A stretch of DNA of 28,544 nucleotides from Bacteroidetes bacterium QH_10_64_37 (GCA_003023105.1 PXSZ01000054.1:1-28544); one strand, 5' to 3'; shown: positions 6,696 to 18,217, numbered from the stretch's first letter. Numbers and translations: made by a program. The notes: a model not told the origin generated them from the sequence alone.

Positions 6696-7751
6696 TCAAC
6701 GGGGTTGTTCAAAAATACGTGTGTGCTGCAATTCGGAGATCGAGCGCGCCCCCACGCAGAACATGGCGATCCGAAGCTCGCGCACGGTCCGCTCAATCTT
6801 GTTCATCACGGCCTCTTCCGACTCCATGGCTGCCTTCAGAAACGGAGAGGCCATCCCTACGAGATCGGCCCCCAGGGCGAGGGCCTTCGCCACGTCCACG
6901 CCGCTCCGAACCCCTCCGCTCCCGATCACTGTTGTGCCCGGCACCTCACTGACCTGCTGAATGGCGAGGGGCGTAGGAAGGCCCCAGTCCGCAAACAGGT
7001 CGCCCAGGTCCACGTCGTCGGCCCGCTGAGCCTCGATGCGCGCCCAGCTCGTCCCTCCCTGTCCGGCAGTATCGATGATGTCGATGCCGTGCTCCCCCAG
7101 CTCGCGCGCCACGGCTCCGGAGATGCCGCAGCCAATCTCTTTGGCAATGATGGGCACGCTGAGTTGTTCGGCCACCTCGCCCATCTTCGGAAGCAGGGTG
7201 GAGAAGTCGCGGTCGCCCTCCGGCTGGATGGCCTCCTGCAGCGGATTCAGGTGAAATGCGAGGGCGTCCGCATCGATCATTTCGACGGCGGCCTCGCACT
7301 CGGCGAGCCCGTATCCGTCGTTGAGCTGGACGGCCCCCAGATTGCCCAGCAGCGGCACGGTGGGCACCTCGTCGCGGACCTGGAAGGTGTGCTCCTGCTC
7401 AGGCGTTTCGAGGGCCTTTCGCTGAGAGCCCACGCCCACAGCGATTCCGGCGCGCTCGGCCGCCCGGGCCAGATTGCGATTCACCGACTCGGCCTTTCCC
7501 GTTCCCCCCGTCATGCATGAGATGAGGAGCGGAGCCTCCAGGCGCTTCCCGAGGAATGAGACGCTCGCGTCCACCTCCGCCAGATCAATCTCGGGCAGGG
7601 CCCGATGCTCGAAGGCGTAGCTGTGAAAGTAATTCTGGCGCGCCTGCATCTCACGTTGTTCGGCAAGCTGCAGGTGCTCCGCCTTCCGATCCCGCGACTC
7701 GGTCTCCTCCGCGACGTTGACCGGGGGCGAAGAGGAGGCTGAATCGCTCAT
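6696..7751 (-). CDS. fni: Type 2 isopentenyl-diphosphate isomerase
   Basis: A 351-residue FMN enzyme that interconverts IPP and dimethylallyl diphosphate. Signature motifs in order: [11 protein letters not shown] (78-88), AVGVGSQR (104-111), HLNPLQE (167-173) with the active-site glutamine and metal-binding glutamate, [10 protein letters not shown] (203-212), [10 protein letters not shown] (227-236) and IGSGGVRSG (276-284) for FMN phosphate binding. The length is normal for the family. It is the first gene of the mevalonate operon on the minus strand, so the operon promoter should lie in the 7752-7830 stretch, before the 21-bp inverted repeat. Codon use matches the neighbours and nothing suggests damage. 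Confidence 0.93.
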   Translation of the reverse strand: MSDSASSSPPVNVAEETESRDRKAEHLQLAEQREMQARQNYFHSYAFEHRALPEIDLAEVDASVSFLGKRLEAPLLISCMTGGTGKAESVNRNLARAAERAGIAVGVGSQRKALETPEQEHTFQVRDEVPTVPLLGNLGAVQLNDGYGLAECEAAVEMIDADALAFHLNPLQEAIQPEGDRDFSTLLPKMGEVAEQLSVPIIAKEIGCGISGAVARELGEHGIDIIDTAGQGGTSWARIEAQRADDVDLGDLFADWGLPTPLAIQQVSEVPGTTVIGSGGVRSGVDVAKALALGADLVGMASPFLKAAMESEEAVMNKIERTVRELRIAMFCVGARSISELQHTRIFEQPR

Positions 7752-7830
7752 CGTGGTGGTTCCGTTCCGCCGAGAGAGTCTAGTAAACCCGTAGGGATCC
7801 GTCCGGTTCAGAAGCGGCGTTCTCCACTAT

Positions 7831-7886
7831 GAACCTGTTTTGATTCATGCCGCTCGGAGCACCGTGGCATGAATTAAAACAGGTTC
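7831..7886. repeat. 21-bp inverted repeat with 14-base loop
   Basis: The arms 7831-7851 and 7866-7886 are complementary at 20 of 21 positions, and the single exception would be a G-U pair in RNA. The arms start GAACCTGTTTT and end AACAGGTTC. No T-run follows on either strand, so it does not look like an intrinsic terminator. It is AT-rich for this genome. It may be a solo pair of transposon ends or a miniature element. Confidence 0.8.
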
Positions 7887-8039
7887 TATGTCTTGCCTCC
7901 GGAGCAGCCATTTGTCAATTATATTGCGTAGGCGATCCACGGCTCCGATCTGGCACAGAATGTCGCACAGTCGTTGCACCTCGCCGTCCGTGAGCGATCT
8001 GTCAGCGGAACCTGGGTACAAGCGGATGTTCGCGGCACC
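7845..8039 (-). pseudogene. Fragment of a possible DegT-type aminotransferase C-terminus
   Basis: A 64-residue open frame without a suitable start codon is preceded by an in-frame TAG and ends at TGA 7845-7847. The segment IRLYPGSADRSLTDGEVQRL followed by CDILCQIGAVD resembles the C-terminal end of DegT/DnrJ/EryC1 sugar aminotransferases, which finish with a hydrophobic-P-x-hydrophobic stretch and a T-D-x-E-V helix. The rest of such an enzyme, about 300 residues, is not found upstream in any frame. The frame runs into the inverted repeat at 7831-7886, so that element may have taken part in the truncation. The resemblance is by eye and weak. Confidence 0.25.
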
Positions 8040-8395
8040 TGAGCGCTACGTTGTCTCTTGATCTCCCCTTCTTCCGATTTTCTTTCTTTTGCTTCTCCCT
8101 TCTTCGAAAGGTCGTACTGCTCCAGCACAGACGCGCCGATCAGATTGTGCAGCTTTGCGTTCCAGAGGCCGCTTCCCTTTCGCAGCCGCAGTCGCGCGCC
8201 GTTCCCGTCATCGTGCTCTATCGAATGGACGCGGGGAAGGGGAGACGCGAAGAGGTGCTTGTTTCGTTGCGTCGCCCATTCGCCGCGTCCCCGCGCCAGG
8301 CCGAACGGAGCGCCAACCAAAAGGGCAATGCTTGGGGAAAGTGTAGTGCGCCCCCGGCCCGGCCAGTGGGAAAACGCCGGACCGCCGCTCACGAC

Positions 8396-9580
8396 TCAGG
8401 CAACTCGAAGCTCGGCCTCCGAAAGGGGCACGTACAGGGATTCGACCGCTTGGCCCCGCATGGCCCGGGCCAGCCCGTGGGCAAGGGCTGTAAGTATGAG
8501 GGGGACACGTACATTTCGCTCTGCGAGTTCCAGGGCCTCTTCCACGAGCGCCACCATGTTCTCCAGGTCGGCACAGGGCAGGTTGCGGCAGAACCGCGCC
8601 ACGGCCTCTTTCTGATCCACGTTCACCAGCGGGGCGTCCTCGCCCATGGTGCGGTACAGAAGAAGGTCTCGCATCCAGCGAAGCATGAGCCGCAGGACGC
8701 TCTTGACGCGCTCGCGGCCCTGGTTCTGGAGCTCCTGAATGCAGCGGTTGAGCGGCTCCACCTTCTGGGTGTAGGCGGCCCGGAAATAGTCGAGCACCAG
8801 CTCGCGGCTGGTCATCAGGTTCTCGTTCGCGGCCAGCTCCAGGGCCTGGCTGTAGGAACCGTCCGCCATGCGGGCCAGCATCGACGCGGCCTCCGGCTCC
8901 ATGTCTTCTCGGTCCACGAGGGCCTGCTCAATCGTCTCCGGCAGGAGCGGATCGAAGCGCAGGCGCTGGCACCGGGAGAGGATCGTGGGTAGGAGCTGCT
9001 CGGGCCGGTTCGTGGTGAGCAAAAACACGGTCTGGGGCGGCGGCTCCTCCAGCAGTTTCAGAAAGGCATTGGCCGCCTTGTCGTTCATCTTCTCCGCGTC
9101 GATCAGGAGATTCACCTTGTACTGCCCTTCCCCCCGCGCCAGGCTCATGGGCTGAATCAGGTCCTGCCGAATCTGGTCGATCCGGTAGTACACCTGCTGG
9201 TTCGAGGTTTCGGACGGGTCGGAGAGGGACGGCCGCCGCACGTAGTCGATGGCGGCGTACGGGTTCTCGCCGAGGCGCCGGATCCGCTTCCCCATGTCTT
9301 CCTCGTCGCGGTCGCTCTCCTGGCTCCACGGATGAGGCAGGTGCACGTGCACGTCGGGGTGCACCATGCGCCGCGTCTTGCGACAGGTCGGGCACGCGCC
9401 GCAGGCTTCGTCGTTCTGCTCGGGGCATTGCAGGGCGCGGGCCATTTCGTAGGCGACGGCTCGCTTGCCCACCCCGTCGGGGCCGTGCAGGAGGTAAGCG
9501 TGCGCCACCCGCTCCTGGGCCAGGGCTCGGCGCAGCGTGTCGACGACCCGCTTTTGGTCGAGAATTGAGCTCCAGGCCAT
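8396..9580 (-). CDS. holB: DNA polymerase III subunit delta'
   Basis: A 394-residue AAA+ clamp-loader subunit. MAWSSILDQKRVVDTLRRAL at the N-terminus and AHAYLLHGPDGVGKR (27-40) are typical of the DnaX/HolB family; the Walker A serine or threonine after lysine is arginine here, as expected for a delta' subunit that need not bind ATP. Four cysteines, C52, C60, C63 and C66 (CPEQNDEACGACPTC), form the zinc module. NLLIDAEKMNDKAANAFLK, LLEEPPPQTVFLLTT and ILSRCQRLRF are the sensor and SRC motifs that supply the arginine finger to the neighbouring subunit. The start is ATG 9578-9580 because the conserved region begins at once; earlier in-frame codons give a non-family extension. The gene stands alone, between the gene-poor spacer and the tRNA locus. 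Confidence 0.9.
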   Translation of the reverse strand: MAWSSILDQKRVVDTLRRALAQERVAHAYLLHGPDGVGKRAVAYEMARALQCPEQNDEACGACPTCRKTRRMVHPDVHVHLPHPWSQESDRDEEDMGKRIRRLGENPYAAIDYVRRPSLSDPSETSNQQVYYRIDQIRQDLIQPMSLARGEGQYKVNLLIDAEKMNDKAANAFLKLLEEPPPQTVFLLTTNRPEQLLPTILSRCQRLRFDPLLPETIEQALVDREDMEPEAASMLARMADGSYSQALELAANENLMTSRELVLDYFRAAYTQKVEPLNRCIQELQNQGRERVKSVLRLMLRWMRDLLLYRTMGEDAPLVNVDQKEAVARFCRNLPCADLENMVALVEEALELAERNVRVPLILTALAHGLARAMRGQAVESLYVPLSEAELRVA

Positions 9581-9792
9581 AGGACAATTCAGGCAGAGGG
9601 TGAGGCTGATGGGCTTCCAGTATACAGCCTGCAACCGGCGAGGGCAACGGTTCACGGATGGATCACATTGCCGAATACGGCCGCGAGGGGCTGCGTGAAC
9701 GGCGACGAATTCGCTTCCTTTCTCTCATACCCCACGCTTTCCTCCCGAGACCGTCCCGCCCGTCCACCGCTTCTTCACCGCGTCCCGGAAAC

Positions 9793-9818
9793 ATCGGGCG
9801 CGCGCCCGATCATATAAA
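9793..9818 (+). promoter_or_regulatory. Probable tRNA promoter with 18-bp palindrome
   Basis: TATAAA at 9813-9818 could be a -10 box; transcription would then begin about 10 bases before the mature tRNA-Met end at 9836. Immediately upstream is a perfect palindrome, ATCGGGCGCGCGCCCGAT (9793-9810), in the -35 to -10 spacer. No good -35 hexamer is visible. Whether the palindrome binds a regulator is unknown. Confidence 0.4.
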
Positions 9819-9835
9819 CGCCCGCATTTATTCCT

Positions 9836-9909
9836 GGCGTGGTAGCTCAGTTGGTTAGAGCGTCGGATTCATAACCCGGAGGTCGAGGGTTCAAATCCCT
9901 CCCACGCTA
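9836..9909 (+). tRNA. tRNA-Met (CAT)
   Basis: A 74-base cloverleaf: acceptor GGCGTGG pairing with CCACGCT (first pair G-U), TA at positions 8-9, D arm GCTC-AGTTGGTTA-GAGC, anticodon CAT at 9870-9872 in the loop TTCATAA, variable AGGTC, T arm GAGGG-TTCAAAT-CCCTC, and A as the discriminator. CCA is not encoded. The pair closing the anticodon loop is A-C, slightly irregular. The first pair is a wobble pair rather than the clear mismatch of bacterial initiators, and the D-arm pattern is that of an elongator; tRNA-Ile with a modified CAT anticodon is the alternative. Confidence 0.9.
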
Positions 9910-9932
9910 CCTCCTTCGAACGGTTGCCGCAC

Positions 9933-10048
9933 GGCGTGGTAGCTCAGTTGGTTAGAGCGTCGGATTCCTATCCCGATGGCAATCGAGGCCTCGACTACTG
10001 TCGGTCCCGACGGCTGTCGGGACGGGGGGTCGAATCCCCCTACCGCTA
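9933..10048 (+). pseudogene. tRNA-like gene with CCT anticodon, disrupted by a palindromic insert
   Basis: The first 35 bases (9933-9967) are identical to the first 35 of tRNA-Met. The anticodon loop is TTCCTAT, so CCT (arginine) replaces CAT. After the anticodon stem, about 45 extra bases (9980-10023) stand in the variable region: a 12-bp palindrome TCGAGGCCTCGA and a palindromic repeat pair. The T arm is GGGGG-GTCGAAT-CCCCC, with G in place of the first T of the loop. The 3' acceptor strand TACCGCT pairs with GGCGTGG at only the outer four positions plus a wobble, with two mismatches. It may be a dead tandem copy of tRNA-Met, a chimera with a tRNA-Arg, or a tRNA tolerating an insert that is removed or kept. 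Confidence 0.6.
9983..10023 (-). repeat. Palindromic repeat pair inside tRNA-like gene
   Basis: GTCCCGAC (10004-10011), loop GGCT, GTCGGGAC (10016-10023) is a perfect 8-bp hairpin. Directly before it is a degraded unit, CGACTACTGTCGG (9992-10003 and following), and before that the palindrome TCGAGGCCTCGA (9983-9994). On the minus strand the hairpin reads CCCGACAGCCGTCGGG, the same unit as in the decarboxylase gene. Confidence 0.7.
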
Positions 10049-10053
10049 CTCTT

Positions 10054-10093
10054 CCCCCTGCTCAGCCGACGCTGAGCGGGAGTTTTCTTTTTG
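10054..10093 (+). terminator. Intrinsic terminator after the tRNA locus
   Basis: GCTCAGC (10060-10066), loop CGAC, GCTGAGC (10071-10077) pairs perfectly; CCC before and GGG after extend the stem past a one-base bulge. A T-rich run, TTTTCTTTTT, follows at 10083-10092. It ends the tRNA transcript and lies about 95 bases past the glgX stop on the other strand. Confidence 0.8.
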
Positions 10094-10186
10094 GAGACGA
10101 TCTCGTAGGATGCAATTGTGGCGGACTGTGTCCACCACTGCCCCCGCCCTTGGCACGTCACGTTCCAGCGGTCTCCCCTCTGCCGC

Positions 10187-12388
10187 TCACTCCTTCTCCC
10201 CTTCGCGCTCGGCCCGCAGGGCCAGCAGCCGATGAGGCTGGAGGGTCAGCACCCCGCCCGGTTCGATGGGGCCGGACTCTTCCAGGGCCCCGGCCAGCTC
10301 AGGCACCACGTGCCAGGCCGCACAGCTGACGTCCTCCAGCTCGTTGGTCTCCTCCGGCAGCTCAAATTCGACGGGCCCGTCCCCCTGATTCATGAGTACC
10401 AGGAACGAATCGTCCCGTCGCGGACGCCCCTGTGAGTCGTGCGCCAGGTTCATCCCGCGCAGTAGATAGCCGAAGGCGCGCAGGTTCTCGTCGTGCCAGT
10501 CCTCGTCCTCCATCTCATGCCCGTCGGGGTGCCACCAGAGCGCGTCGCCCGTGCCGTCCCCCTCGTCAACCGAGTCGAGGAAGTGCCGCCGTCGAAAGGT
10601 CGGATGCTCCTTGCGGAACGAGGTGAGTCGCTGGACGAACTCGAGGAACGACCGCTCCCGCTCGTCGAGATCCCAGTCGTACCAGGTAATCTCGTTGTCC
10701 TGGCAGTAGGGGTTGTTGTTGCCGCGGCGCGTGCGGGACAGCTCGTCGCCACCCAGAATCATGGGGACGCCCTGCGACAGCAGGAGAGTGGCCATGAAGC
10801 TGCGCTTGCGCCGCTCGCGGCACTCGATTACCTCGGAATCGTCGGTGGGGCCTTCCACGCCGCAGTTGGTGGAGTGGTTTTCGTCGTGACCGTCCTTATT
10901 TTTCTCCTTGTTCTCCTCGTTGTGCTTCTTCTCGTAACTTACGAGGTCCTGTAGGGTAAACCCATCGTGCGCAGTGACAAAGTTGATGGAGGCAAACGGG
11001 CGACGGCCGGAGCGCTCGTAGAGGTCGCTGGAGCCGGTGATGCGGGTGGCCACCTCGCCGGTCAGGCCGCGGTCGCCCCGCCAGAAGCGACGGATGGCAT
11101 CGCGGTAGCGGCCGTTCCACTCGGCCCACTGCCACGGAAAGGAGCCCACCTGGTAGCCGCCCGGCCCCACGTCCCAGGGCTCGGCGATGAGCTTCACCTG
11201 GCTCAGAACGGGGTCCTGCTGCACCACTTTGAAGAAGGAGCCGAGCATATTCACGTCGTACAGCTCGCGCGCCAGGGCCGAGGCGAGGTCGAACCGGAAG
11301 CCGTCGACGTGCATCTCGGTCACCCAGTAGCGCAGGCTATCCATGATCATCTGCAGGACGTACGAGTCGCCGGGGTCGAGCGTGTTTCCGGTTCCCGTGT
11401 AGTCCATGTAGTAGCGCTCGTCGTCGGGGTTGAGCTTGTAGTAGGTGCGATTGTCGATGCCGCGCCACGAGAGCGTGGGGCCCATCTGATTTCCCTCGCA
11501 GGTGTGGTTGTAGACCACGTCGATGATGACCTCGAGCCCGGCGTTGTGAAGGGCGCGCACCATCATTTTGAACTCGCGCACGGCGCTCCCCGGCCCATTG
11601 GCGGCGTACTCGGGCTCCGGGGCAAAGTAGGAAAGCGTGTTGTATCCCCAGTACTCCCGAAGGCCCTTTTCCAGCAGCTTTCGGCGGTGCAGTTTGGCAT
11701 GCACGGGGAGGAGCTGGACCGTGGTAATCCCGAGATCCTTCAGGTGCTCGATCACCGGCTCGGAGGCGAGCCCCAGGTATGTCCCTTGCAGCGGCTCGGG
11801 CACCTCCGGATGTTGCTCGGTCATCCCCTTCACGTGCGTCTCGTAGATGATGGTATCCTCCCACGAAATCCCGGGCGACTGGTCGTTTCCCCAGGCAAAG
11901 GGTTCCTCCACCACCGCTCCGAGGGGGGCATAGGGCGCGCTGTCTCGGGAGTCGAACGAGAGGTCCTTCTCTTCCTCGTCCTCTATGTCGTACCCGAAGA
12001 GACTGTCGTCCCAGCGCAGGGGGCGCCCAATGGCCTTCGCGTAGGGGTCCAGGAGCACCTTGTTGGGGTTGAACCGATGTCCATTTTCCGGATCGTAGGG
12101 ACCGTAGACGCGGTAACCGTAGAGTTGGCCGGGACGCAGGTTCACCACGTAGCCGTGCCAGATGGGCCCCGTTTGCTCCGGGAGGGTGAACGTGACGGCG
12201 GGCGCCTCGTCCTCGGCGTCGTCGAACAGCACCAGCTCCACCCGCTCGGCGTGGGCGCTGTGCAGTGCAAAGTTTACCCCGGTGCCGTCCCACGTGGCCC
12301 CGCGGGGGTAGGGCTTGCCCGGTCGAATTTGGAGGCCGCTCTGAGCCTGCGAAGTGGTTGCGGACGAGGTCGGTTGAGAGGCTTCCAT
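10187..12388 (-). CDS. glgX: Glycogen debranching enzyme GlgX
   Basis: A 733-residue GH13 enzyme that hydrolyses alpha-1,6 branches of glycogen or related glucans. An N-terminal CBM48-like domain (about 20-150, with [21 protein letters not shown]) precedes the catalytic barrel. Catalytic residues by motif: D367 (VDGFRFDLA), E403 (LIAEPWDVG) and D475 (VTAHDGFTL); [10 protein letters not shown] (291-300) is the first conserved GH13 region. The asparagine- and lysine-rich segment around 484-500 and [11 protein letters not shown] are typical of the GlgX/TreX subfamily. The length fits the family. The start ATG 12386-12388 faces the glgE start across 194 bases, so the two probably share a control region. 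In this setting GlgX should trim glucan made by GlgE and GlgB. Confidence 0.93.
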   Translation of the reverse strand: MEASQPTSSATTSQAQSGLQIRPGKPYPRGATWDGTGVNFALHSAHAERVELVLFDDAEDEAPAVTFTLPEQTGPIWHGYVVNLRPGQLYGYRVYGPYDPENGHRFNPNKVLLDPYAKAIGRPLRWDDSLFGYDIEDEEEKDLSFDSRDSAPYAPLGAVVEEPFAWGNDQSPGISWEDTIIYETHVKGMTEQHPEVPEPLQGTYLGLASEPVIEHLKDLGITTVQLLPVHAKLHRRKLLEKGLREYWGYNTLSYFAPEPEYAANGPGSAVREFKMMVRALHNAGLEVIIDVVYNHTCEGNQMGPTLSWRGIDNRTYYKLNPDDERYYMDYTGTGNTLDPGDSYVLQMIMDSLRYWVTEMHVDGFRFDLASALARELYDVNMLGSFFKVVQQDPVLSQVKLIAEPWDVGPGGYQVGSFPWQWAEWNGRYRDAIRRFWRGDRGLTGEVATRITGSSDLYERSGRRPFASINFVTAHDGFTLQDLVSYEKKHNEENKEKNKDGHDENHSTNCGVEGPTDDSEVIECRERRKRSFMATLLLSQGVPMILGGDELSRTRRGNNNPYCQDNEITWYDWDLDERERSFLEFVQRLTSFRKEHPTFRRRHFLDSVDEGDGTGDALWWHPDGHEMEDEDWHDENLRAFGYLLRGMNLAHDSQGRPRRDDSFLVLMNQGDGPVEFELPEETNELEDVSCAAWHVVPELAGALEESGPIEPGGVLTLQPHRLLALRAEREGEKE

Positions 12389-12582
12389 AGATCAGACAAA
12401 AAGCTCGAAAGAGCGTGAGGGCACGGCCTGCCCGCACCCGTCACGGGGGCAAGAATCGGGGCGCGGACCGGGAAATGGAATGGACCCGCCGAGGCACAGT
12501 TGCATTGGGATTTTCGCCTCCTAATGCGTAGCGTGTAAAAACCAATGTCCCGTTTTCGCTCGCTTCTCGGCCCCGCCTCTGC
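12389..12582. promoter_or_regulatory. Divergent glgX / glgE control region
   Basis: Both genes read outwards from these 194 bases, so both promoters should be here. On the minus strand near 12395-12415 a short hairpin GCTC-TTTC-GAGC followed by TTTTTG lies 15-20 bases from the glgX start. It could act as an attenuator or be part of the promoter. An AT-rich patch at 12530-12545 (GTGTAAAAACCAATG) precedes glgE. No clear -35/-10 pair is assigned. Confidence 0.35.
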
Positions 12583-14625
12583 ATGTCCACTGCCAAGCCT
12601 CCCTCCTCGTCCTCTACGACCCGCCCGTCTACGATGCCGAAGTCGTGGTCCCGCGTGGTCATTGCGTCCGTGTCCCCCACCGTCGACGGCGGAGCGTGGC
12701 CCATCAAGCGGGCCGTTGGCGAGCGGGTGGCGGTGACCGCCAGCATCCTCGTGGACAGCCACGAGGCCCTGTCCGCAGAGCTCGTCTACCGCCCCGAAGA
12801 CGACGACACGGAGCACGTCACCCGCATGCCTCACACTGAGAACGACGAGTACGCAGGGACCTTCGAGGTGTCGGAGGTGGGGCGTTACCTGTACCGCGTG
12901 CGGGCCTGGATCAATCGCTTTGCCACGTGGCAGGACCAGTTCCGGCGCCGGGTGGAGGGGGGCGAGTCGCAGGCCGAGATTGAGAGTGAGCTCACGGCCG
13001 GGGTGTCGCTCCTCGAAGCGGCCGCCGAGAACGCCCCCGACGACGATCGAGAGCTGCTGGAGGCCCACATCGAAGCCTTTGAACACAATAACGAGCAGGC
13101 TGCCCTCGGCGACGAGATTGCGGAGCTTGTGCGGCGCCACGCCCCCCACGAGCAGCAAACGACGAGCGCCACCTACGAGGTGCTCGTGGACCCGAAGCGG
13201 GCCCGCAGCGGCGCCTGGTACGAGTTCTTCCCCCGCTCCGCCCGAGACGACGACCGGCACGCCACGCTCGACGACGCCGCCGAGCGGCTGCCACGCATCC
13301 AGGAGATGGGGTTCGACATCGTCTACCTCCCGCCGGTTCATCCCATCGGCGAAACGAATCGCAAGGGCAAGGACAACGCCCCCGAGGCCGGGCCGGGCGA
13401 CCCGGGCAGTCCGTGGGCCATCGGCGGCCCTCTGGAGGACGGGTCGACGGGTGGGCACAAGAGCGTGCACCCCGAGCTGGGCGGCATCGAGGCGTTCGAC
13501 CGCTTCGTGGAGCGAGCCCACGAGCTGGGGCTGGACGTGGCCATCGACATCGCGTTCCAGACCTCCCCCGACCACCCCTACATCGAGGAGCATCCCGAGT
13601 GGTTCTACCACCGCCCGGACGGCTCCATCCGCTACGCCGAGAATCCGCCGAAAAAGTACCAGGACGTCCATCCCATCAACTTCGAGACCGAGGCGTGGCC
13701 GTCCCTATGGCAGGAGCTGAAGAGCGTCTTCGAGTACTGGATCGACCACGGCGTCACCACGTTCCGCGTCGACAACCCCCACACCAAGCCGTTCGCCTTC
13801 TGGCAGTGGTGCCTGCGCGAGCTGCGCAAGGAGACGCCCGAGCTGATCGTCCTCTCGGAGGCCTTCACGCGGCCCAAGACGATGTACCACCTCGCCAAGC
13901 TCGGCTTCAACAACTCGTACACCTACTTCACCTGGCGCAACACGCCCGAGGAGCTGGAGGCGTACGCCGAGGAGCTTTTCCACACCGACGCTGTGGAGTA
14001 CTTTCGGCCCAACTTCTGGCCCAACACGCCGGACATTCTGCACGACGAGCTCGTCCACGGCGGGCGGCCGGCCCACAAGAGCCGATTCGTGCTCGCGGCT
14101 ACCCTGTCGAGCGCCTACGGCGTCTACGGTCCACCCTTCGAGCACGTCGACAACCGGCAGCGCGAATCCAAGGAGGAGTACGCCCACAATGAAAAGTACG
14201 AGATCCGCACCTGGGATTGGAACGATCCCACCTCACTTCAGCCGTTTATAACTCAAGTGAACCGCATCCGCAAGGAAAATCCCGCCCTGCAGCAGATGCG
14301 GTCGATCCGGTTCCTGGACACGAAGCATCCGGACCTGATCGCCTACAGCAAAGAGACGCCCGACAACCTGATCGTCGTGGTGGTGAGCCTCGACCCGCAC
14401 AACCCGTGCGAGGGACAGCTCGTCCTGCCAAGCGACGAGTACGGCCTCCCCGCCCACGACGGCTTTGGGGTCCACGACCTGCTCAACGACGCCCGCTACA
14501 CCTGGCGCGGCACGCACCACTACCTGAAGCTCACCCCCACTACCCCCGCCCACATTTTCCGCGTCGAGCGCGCCGGCACGAGTGAGCACTCCCACACCGC
14601 CTACGACCGCCTCGTCCACGCCTGA
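12583..14625 (+). CDS. glgE: Maltose-1-phosphate maltosyltransferase GlgE
   Basis: A 680-residue GH13_3 enzyme that transfers maltosyl units from alpha-maltose 1-phosphate to the non-reducing end of alpha-1,4-glucans. The N-terminal sheet domain (VVIASVSPTVDGGAWPIKR, about 25-43) and a helical insert (about 118-190) precede the barrel. GAWYEFFPRS (210-219), YLPPVHPIG (248-256), TFRVDNPHTKP (393-403) with nucleophile D397, LSEAFTRP (424-431) with acid/base E426, and NTPDIL (481-486) with D484 correspond to the Streptomyces and mycobacterial active site in order and spacing. VYGPPFEH follows in the next segment. The start ATG 12583 gives about 20 poorly conserved residues before the domain; M18 is an alternative. 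The gene is the first of the plus-strand series glgE, treS-mak, glgB. Confidence 0.94.
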   Translation: MSTAKPPSSSSTTRPSTMPKSWSRVVIASVSPTVDGGAWPIKRAVGERVAVTASILVDSHEALSAELVYRPEDDDTEHVTRMPHTENDEYAGTFEVSEVGRYLYRVRAWINRFATWQDQFRRRVEGGESQAEIESELTAGVSLLEAAAENAPDDDRELLEAHIEAFEHNNEQAALGDEIAELVRRHAPHEQQTTSATYEVLVDPKRARSGAWYEFFPRSARDDDRHATLDDAAERLPRIQEMGFDIVYLPPVHPIGETNRKGKDNAPEAGPGDPGSPWAIGGPLEDGSTGGHKSVHPELGGIEAFDRFVERAHELGLDVAIDIAFQTSPDHPYIEEHPEWFYHRPDGSIRYAENPPKKYQDVHPINFETEAWPSLWQELKSVFEYWIDHGVTTFRVDNPHTKPFAFWQWCLRELRKETPELIVLSEAFTRPKTMYHLAKLGFNNSYTYFTWRNTPEELEAYAEELFHTDAVEYFRPNFWPNTPDILHDELVHGGRPAHKSRFVLAATLSSAYGVYGPPFEHVDNRQRESKEEYAHNEKYEIRTWDWNDPTSLQPFITQVNRIRKENPALQQMRSIRFLDTKHPDLIAYSKETPDNLIVVVVSLDPHNPCEGQLVLPSDEYGLPAHDGFGVHDLLNDARYTWRGTHHYLKLTPTTPAHIFRVERAGTSEHSHTAYDRLVHA

Positions 14626-14635
14626 GGTTCAAGGC

Positions 14636-14740
14636 CGGATGGGTGGGCGGATGGAGGTGTGGATGGTTTCGGCTTTCGCTCCGTAGCCCCCCTCCAATCC
14701 TCCATACTTTCACGCCTCCAACCTTCCACACGTTACCCCC
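14636..14740. repeat. Low-complexity spacer, purine arm then pyrimidine arm
   Basis: The glgE-treS spacer begins with a G/A-rich run (GGATGGAGGTGTGGATGG within 14650-14668) and ends with a C/T-rich run (CCTCCA and TTCCACAC motifs, 14690-14735). The two arms are imperfectly complementary, for example GGATGGAGGTGTG against CACGCCTCCAACC, so a weak hairpin is possible. It differs in detail from the tracts at 246 and 4018. Confidence 0.4.
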
Positions 14741-14743
14741 TGC

Positions 14744-18124
<3,381 letters not shown>

Positions 18125-18139
18125 CCATTCCGTCGCCGC

Positions 18140-18217
18140 GTTTGGGCCGCCGTGTTTGAGCGCTTGGGCGTGGGAGAAAGGGGGAGTGAAAGAAAGGGAG
18201 AGGAACGGAGAAAAACA
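18140..18217 (+). repeat. GGCGT-type motif and polypurine tract, copy C
   Basis: Positions 18140-18171 contain GCGTTTGGG and TTGGGCGT, close to words in the array at 194-241, with a partly kept 8-base spacing (18160 and 18168). The run at 18166-18217 is almost pure G and A (GGGAGAAAGGGGGAGTG); its complement has GTTTTTCTCC in common with copy B and CTTTCTCCCA with copy A. It lies between the treS-mak stop and the glgB start. Confidence 0.45.

Larger units (their letters stand above)
7752..8395. other. Gene-poor spacer with coding debris
   Basis: These 644 bases between the isomerase start and the DNA polymerase subunit stop hold no intact gene that I can support. They contain the inverted repeat at 7831-7886, an aminotransferase-like fragment at 7845-8039, and a pyrimidine-rich run at 8058-8105. 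A minus-strand frame spans 7919-8392. Its middle part, about 8100-8250, reads like protein (SIEHDDGNGARLRLRKGS, LWNAKLHNLIGASVLEQYDL) but the two ends do not. I take it as remains of lost genes rather than a working gene. AT-rich patches around 7831-7925 contrast with the GC-rich surroundings and suggest acquired or decaying DNA. Confidence 0.5.

Noticed and set aside
7831..7886. Intrinsic terminator of the holB or fni transcript
   Set aside because: The stem is long but no T-run follows on either strand, and it lies upstream of fni and far from the holB stop.
7919..8392. A working 157-residue gene on the minus strand
   Set aside because: Only its middle looks like protein, the ends are unlike coding sequence, and no family is recognised.
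9933..10048. Group I intron in tRNA-Arg(CCT)
   Set aside because: Such introns sit in the anticodon loop and exceed 200 bases; here about 45 bases lie in the variable region.
10967..12418. Long plus-strand open frame of 483 residues opposite glgX
   Set aside because: It mirrors glgX, which has all catalytic motifs; the frame is a by-product of GC-rich third positions and has no recognisable domain.
12274..13671. Minus-strand open frame of 465 residues opposite glgE
   Set aside because: It crosses the glgX-glgE control region and the antisense of a clear GlgE; no independent evidence.
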